55,947 nt of DNA from Myxococcota bacterium. GTDB taxonomy: Bacteria; Myxococcota_A; UBA9160; UBA4427. The DNA lies in contig JANQEL010000034.1 of NCBI GenBank assembly GCA_028278345.1, positions 1 to 55,947 of the forward strand. The letters run 5' to 3'. The translations under genes were made by a program, and so were the position numbers. The notes beneath the pieces are model-generated. The model searched no databases, was not told the origin of the DNA, and saw only the letters and a program-made list of their open reading frames with translations. Positions 51,886 to 55,947 of this stretch are shown piece by piece (positions within the stretch are counted from its first letter, which is position 1; every line of letters starts with the position of its first letter).

Positions 51886-53964
51886 GTGAAGTCGAGAGAG
51901 CCCGCAACCCCGAACCGACGCACCCTGCTGGGGTTCGCCGTGGCGGTCTGCCTCTTCTCGGCGTGCGCGGAGCAAGAGCCCGCGAGCCAATCTCCTGCGC
52001 CGACGTCGCCAACACCCGAACCAGTTCTCGCAGCGGACGAGCCGCCCGGCGATGGCGGCGCTGGCGAAGCCCCCGCGCCCGAAATACCCGGGCCGCCCGA
52101 AACATCCTGGGACGCCCAGATACAGACCCACGCGGAGATGAAGCTCGATCAACGACTCGAGCGTCACCCCTCCGACGGCGGCGGACGCGCCTGGATCGAG
52201 CGCATTCTCAAGGTAGTGGGAAAGCCCGGACCGCTTCGCGTCCTCGATCACGCGCGTTTCGAAGTGATCTACGAGGCGGGCCCCCTCGGCATCGATGTCG
52301 GGGGCGAGGTGTACTTCCAGGTCTCCCCCTTCTGGAGCTGGGACCTTCCCCAGGATCGCAATCCCAGGGCCCGCGGCTACACCACCGCGAGCACCAGCGC
52401 GGAAGGCGTCGTTCTCGAGCCGGTCTGGGTCGGCAACGAGATCCTCGCGATCGGTATCGCGGGACGAAGGCTCGAGGCCGGGGAGCGGATCGAGATCGTC
52501 TACGGCGCCGGGCCCATGGGGGCGCGCATCGACCGATTCTCCGAGCGCGAAGAGCACCTCTTCCTGTCGGTCGACGGCAACGCGGACGGCATCCGCCAGT
52601 TCGTCGCGGAATCCCCGCGTTTCGACATCGCCGCCGGTCCTCCCGGCTTTGCGAATGCCGTCGTGCCCACCACCCTCGAACCCGGTGATCCCTTCGAGAT
52701 GCTGATCGCCGTACTCGACTACGACGGCAACGCCGGTGTCGACTTCGAAGGGACGGCCGAGATCCAGGTTCTCGAAGGCATCGAGCTGCCTTCACGGGTC
52801 GACTTCACGGCTTCGGATGCCGGGAGCAAACGAATCGAGGGCATCGCGCGAGAGCCAGGGGTCTACCGCTTTCAAGTCGAAGTGCACGGCGCGGAGAAGG
52901 AACTGACGGCCCGCAGCAACCCGATGGTGGTCGAGGCCGGCATCCAACCCATTCGCTGGGGAGACGTGCACGGGCACTCGAACCTCTCCGACGGGACCGG
53001 CACGCCCGAGGATTATTTCACCTACGCGAAGGACTACGCCGGCCTCGACTTCGCAGCACTCACCGATCACGATCATTGGGGCATGCAGTTCCTCGACGGG
53101 TCTCCCGAATTGTGGAAACGCATCAAGGCCGCCGTCGCGGCCACCAACCGACCCGGCATCTTCACGACGCTGTTGGGTTACGAGTGGACGAGTTGGCTGC
53201 ACGGTCATCGCCACGTGCTCTACTTCGAAGCCGACGGCGAGATCTACAGCTCCGCCGACGATCGCTACGAGAACCCGCGACAACTCTGGGATGCGCTCGA
53301 GGGCCAGGCCGCGATGACCTTCGCGCACCACTCGGCCGGCGGCCCGGTCTCCACCAACTGGGCCTACCCTCCCGACCCCGTCCTCGAACCCCTGACCGAG
53401 ATCGTTTCGGTGCACGGAGTCAGCGAGGCCTACGATGCGCCCGGGGTGATCCACAACCCGATGCGCGGGAACTTCGTGCGCGATGTCCTGAAGGTCGGCT
53501 ACCGCTTCGGCTTCATCGGAAGCGGCGATAGCCACGACGGACACCCCGGCCTCGCCTACGTGGCCAACGAAGGCGCCGCCGGGTTGGCTGCGGTGTTCAC
53601 CGACAACCTCGATCGGGCGTCACTCCAGGAGGCCATGCGCGCGCGACGCACCTATGCGACCAACGGCGCGCGCACCTATATCGAGGTGTCGATCGACGGC
53701 GTGCCGATGGGTGGAACCCTTCCCCCGTGGAAGGAAGGCGATCCCGAAACCCAGACCCTCGAGATCCGGATCATCGGCGAGGGGGCGATCAAGACCCTCG
53801 ACATCATCCGCTCGGGCGCCATCTCCACCTCCGAACTCGGGAACGTGCTGCAGTGGAAGGCCGAGCGCGAGATCCCGCGGCTTCGACGCGGCGAGTTCCA
53901 CTACATCCGGGTGCTCGAGCAAACCGGCGCCACGGTCTGGTCGAGCCCCATCTACGCAGACTGA
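51886..53964 (+). CDS. DUF3604 / PHP-like metal-dependent lipoprotein
   Basis: This 692-aa protein starts with GTG. A lipobox FSAC places Cys at about residue 27, followed by a Pro/Ala/Glu-rich linker (about 28-75). The catalytic-type domain (from about 355) has PHP-like metal motifs: GDVHGHSNLSDG, LTDHDHWG, GYEWTSWLHGHRHVLY, FAHHSAGGP and GSGDSHDGHPG. Such proteins are assumed to be metal-dependent hydrolases, but DUF3604 substrates are unknown. The region before it (about 75-350) is beta-rich. A GT2 gene starts 9 bp downstream. Confidence 0.9.
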   Translation: MKSREPATPNRRTLLGFAVAVCLFSACAEQEPASQSPAPTSPTPEPVLAADEPPGDGGAGEAPAPEIPGPPETSWDAQIQTHAEMKLDQRLERHPSDGGGRAWIERILKVVGKPGPLRVLDHARFEVIYEAGPLGIDVGGEVYFQVSPFWSWDLPQDRNPRARGYTTASTSAEGVVLEPVWVGNEILAIGIAGRRLEAGERIEIVYGAGPMGARIDRFSEREEHLFLSVDGNADGIRQFVAESPRFDIAAGPPGFANAVVPTTLEPGDPFEMLIAVLDYDGNAGVDFEGTAEIQVLEGIELPSRVDFTASDAGSKRIEGIAREPGVYRFQVEVHGAEKELTARSNPMVVEAGIQPIRWGDVHGHSNLSDGTGTPEDYFTYAKDYAGLDFAALTDHDHWGMQFLDGSPELWKRIKAAVAATNRPGIFTTLLGYEWTSWLHGHRHVLYFEADGEIYSSADDRYENPRQLWDALEGQAAMTFAHHSAGGPVSTNWAYPPDPVLEPLTEIVSVHGVSEAYDAPGVIHNPMRGNFVRDVLKVGYRFGFIGSGDSHDGHPGLAYVANEGAAGLAAVFTDNLDRASLQEAMRARRTYATNGARTYIEVSIDGVPMGGTLPPWKEGDPETQTLEIRIIGEGAIKTLDIIRSGAISTSELGNVLQWKAEREIPRLRRGEFHYIRVLEQTGATVWSSPIYAD

Positions 53965-53972
53965 GCCAGCCG

Positions 53973-55025
53973 ATGGGAGCGCCGCGCGCTTCGGTGTTGC
54001 TGCCCGTCTTCGACGCCGCCCCCTGGCTCGAGAGCTGCCTGCGGAGCCTGCGTCGCCAGCGCATGGAGGATTGGGAGTGCGTGCTCGTCGACGACGGCTC
54101 GCGGGATGCGTCGCTCGAGATCGCGAAGTGGTTCGAGGCGCACGACGAGCGCATTCGCGTGTTCGCGACCGCTCACGCGGGCCTCGTTGCGGCGCTTCGC
54201 CATGGGCTCGAACGCTGCCGCGGCGAGATCGTCGTCCGCATGGACGCCGACGATTGGATGCACCGCGATCGCCTGGCGCTGCAAAGCGCCGCCTTCGACA
54301 ACACGCCCGAACTCTGTGCCGCGGGTTCGCACGTGAGGATCTTTCCCCGGCCGAAGGCCGGGACGTGGGTCGAGCGCCCCCTCCCGGGCGAAGACGATCG
54401 CGTTCGCACCGGGCGACGCGGCTACGAGGCCTGGCTGAACGGAATCGAATCCGCCGACGACATCGCCCGCAACGCGTGGATCGAATGCCCGATCGCCCAC
54501 CCCACCCTCGCGATCCGCCGCGATGCCCTCGAACGCCATGGCTACCGGGACGTCGACTGGCCCGAAGACTACGACCTCGTCCTGCGACTGCAGAGTGCGG
54601 GCGAGCCTCTGCGGGTCGTGCCTCGGCGACTCGTGGGATGGCGCGACGGCCCCGAGCGACTTTCGCGCACGAGCCCGCGCTACGACGCCGCCGCGTTCGC
54701 GGCCTGCAAAGCACACCACCTCGCGGCCTCGTTCCTTTCCGGAGAGAGTGGGTACGCACTCTGGGGCTATGGCGGCACGGGGCGGCTGCTCGCCGCGAAG
54801 CTCCGCGAGAACGAACGCACCGCGCACACGATCATCGACGTGCATCCGCGACGCATCGGCCAGACGATCCAGGGCGCCGAAGTGATCGCGCCGGAAGCAC
54901 TCGCGCATCGCGAGAAGGCCAAACTGATCGTCTCGGTGGCCGGCGAGGGAGCGCGCAGCGAGATCCGCGACTTCCTCACTCCCCTCGGCTACGTGGAAGG
55001 CCGCGACTTCGTCTGCGCAGCGTGA
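53973..55025 (+). CDS. Family-2 glycosyltransferase fused to a Rossmann-like C-terminal domain
   Basis: This 350-aa protein has a GT-A domain opening SVLLPVFDAAPWLESCL, with VDDGSRD and RMDADDWMHRDRL, the metal-binding DAD motif, then a WPEDYDLVLRL acceptor block. The C-terminal third (about 260-350) begins YALWGYGGTGRLLAAKL, a Rossmann-type nucleotide-binding motif, and resembles the NAD-binding-like domain appended to some sugar-modifying enzymes. It may transfer a sugar in surface glycan synthesis. The ATG is 9 bp after the DUF3604 stop, suggesting an operon. Confidence 0.9.
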   Translation: MGAPRASVLLPVFDAAPWLESCLRSLRRQRMEDWECVLVDDGSRDASLEIAKWFEAHDERIRVFATAHAGLVAALRHGLERCRGEIVVRMDADDWMHRDRLALQSAAFDNTPELCAAGSHVRIFPRPKAGTWVERPLPGEDDRVRTGRRGYEAWLNGIESADDIARNAWIECPIAHPTLAIRRDALERHGYRDVDWPEDYDLVLRLQSAGEPLRVVPRRLVGWRDGPERLSRTSPRYDAAAFAACKAHHLAASFLSGESGYALWGYGGTGRLLAAKLRENERTAHTIIDVHPRRIGQTIQGAEVIAPEALAHREKAKLIVSVAGEGARSEIRDFLTPLGYVEGRDFVCAA

Positions 55026-55031
55026 CGGGGC

Positions 55032-55947
55032 TCAGAAGCTCGCGTTGCCCGGTACGCGCGGGAAGGGGCTGATGTCGCGGATGTTCGCGACCCCCGTCAT
55101 GAACTGCACCACGCGCTCGAAGCCCAGGCCGAAGCCCGCGTGGGGCACGGTGCCGTGCCGACGCAAGTCGAGGTACCACCAGTACTCCTCTTCGGGGAGG
55201 CCGAGATCGCGAATGCGTTGCAGCAGCACGTCGTGGCGATGCTCGCGCTGGGAGCCACCGATGATCTCGCCCACGCCGGGCACCAGCACGTCCATCGCAC
55301 GCACCGTCTTGCCGTCGTCGTTGAGATACATGTAGAAGGCCTTGATCTCGGTCGGGTAGTCGGTGACGACGACGGGGCGCTTCACGTGCTCTTCGGCGAG
55401 GTAGCGCTCGTGCTCGCTCTGCAGATCGATCCCCCAGCGCACGGGGAACTCGAAATCGCGGCCCGACGCTTCGAGGATCGAGATCGCCTCGGTGTAGGGG
55501 ATGCGCGCGAAATCGCTCTCGATGATCGACTCGAGGTTCGAGACGATCCCCGGAGCGATGCGCTGATCGAAGAAGGCGAAGTCGTCGGGACAGGCCTCGA
55601 GCACGTCGCCGAACACCGCCTTCAAGAAGGTCTCTGCCAGATCGGCGAGGCCCGCGAGGTCACAGAAGGCGATCTCGGGTTCGACCATCCAGAATTCGGC
55701 GAGGTGGCGCGCGGTGTTCGAGTTCTCCGAACGAAAGGTCGGTCCGAAGGTGTAGACCTTCGAGTGCGAGAGCGCGGCGATCTCGGCTTCGAGCTGCCCC
55801 GACACCGTGAGATGGGCCTCGCTGCCGAAGAAGTCTTCAGCGAAGTCGACCTTGCCGTCTTCGCCCCTCGGCGGGTCGTCGGCGTCGAGGGTCGAGACGC
55901 GGAACATCTCCCCCGCCCCTTCGGCGTCGGAGAGGGTGATGATCGGC
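55032..55947 (-). CDS. asnS: Asparaginyl-tRNA synthetase, C-terminal part
   Basis: About 304 C-terminal residues are visible; the gene runs off the window's right edge. The catalytic core includes [19 protein letters not shown], the class II motif 2 region [28 protein letters not shown] and motif 3 [15 protein letters not shown], ending with [15 protein letters not shown]. The AEF(W)M.E pattern and PGNA(x)F ending are characteristic of AsnRS rather than AspRS. It charges tRNA-Asn in the cytoplasm and is an essential core gene. Convergent with the GT2 fusion gene (6-bp gap). Confidence 0.97.
   Translation of the reverse strand, partial: PIITLSDAEGAGEMFRVSTLDADDPPRGEDGKVDFAEDFFGSEAHLTVSGQLEAEIAALSHSKVYTFGPTFRSENSNTARHLAEFWMVEPEIAFCDLAGLADLAETFLKAVFGDVLEACPDDFAFFDQRIAPGIVSNLESIIESDFARIPYTEAISILEASGRDFEFPVRWGIDLQSEHERYLAEEHVKRPVVVTDYPTEIKAFYMYLNDDGKTVRAMDVLVPGVGEIIGGSQREHRHDVLLQRIRDLGLPEEEYWWYLDLRRHGTVPHAGFGLGFERVVQFMTGVANIRDISPFPRVPGNASF

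Overview
This 56 kb window is high-GC, densely packed chromosomal DNA from a Gram-negative bacterium. It carries two autotransporter-type outer-membrane barrels, a third secreted barrel protein and many predicted lipoproteins. The gene mix fits a deltaproteobacterial or Myxococcota/Binatota-like lineage: caspase-like proteins, DUF4384, a TIGR03790 protein, an LLM-class flavin oxidoreductase, a P450 and an Ada-AlkA fusion. That lineage is inferred from gene content, not from a marker gene. I see no rRNA, tRNA, CRISPR array, IS element, phage gene or integrase, and base composition and codon use look uniform.

Layout. 0-9 kb: an orphan 42-bp palindrome, a CCA-adding-type tRNA nucleotidyltransferase, a small caspase-fold lipoprotein whose catalytic Cys is Ser, a cytochrome P450, a LemA-TPM-TPM cluster, a polytopic membrane protein and a sulfatase-fold lipoprotein lacking the usual active-site residues. 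8.6-16.5 kb: phosphomannomutase/phosphoglucomutase, acyltransferase-3, a 948-aa SEL1/coiled-coil/caspase lipoprotein with a secreted hydrolase downstream, and a convergent passenger-less autotransporter. 16.7-18.7 kb: an adaptive-response pair (Ada-AlkA fusion plus Ogt). 18.7-27.8 kb: metabolic genes, namely a Gfo/Idh/MocA oxidoreductase, a VOC/LLM/tandem-GST-N/NTF2 operon with a divergent nitroreductase, a glycosyltransferase-methyltransferase fusion, a thioesterase with two O-methyltransferases, a GNAT and a SnoaL-like protein.

28-33.7 kb: an autotransporter convergent with a DUF4384 protein and a MORN/caspase/EF-hand protein. 33.9-42 kb: EttA, a TIGR03790 lipoprotein, a GT-C-like membrane protein, a beta-hydroxyacid dehydrogenase, and a secreted gluzincin protease translationally coupled to an outer-membrane barrel. 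42.3-47.4 kb: a GMC oxidoreductase with its small subunit, an EAL-HDOD protein, a small membrane protein and an SDR. 47.4-56 kb: a neutral-sphingomyelinase-like phosphodiesterase, an orphan Gly-tailed protein, a rhomboid-like/TPR/acidic fusion, a DUF3604 lipoprotein, a GT2 fusion and the C-terminal part of asparaginyl-tRNA synthetase.

The most distinctive theme is exported caspase-fold proteins: two with an intact His/Cys dyad and one pseudo-caspase. Each intact caspase operon lies tail-to-tail with an autotransporter barrel gene. A second theme is apparent pseudoenzymes (caspase, sulfatase, rhomboid) in exported or membrane proteins. Neither theme is tied to a known pathway by the sequence alone.
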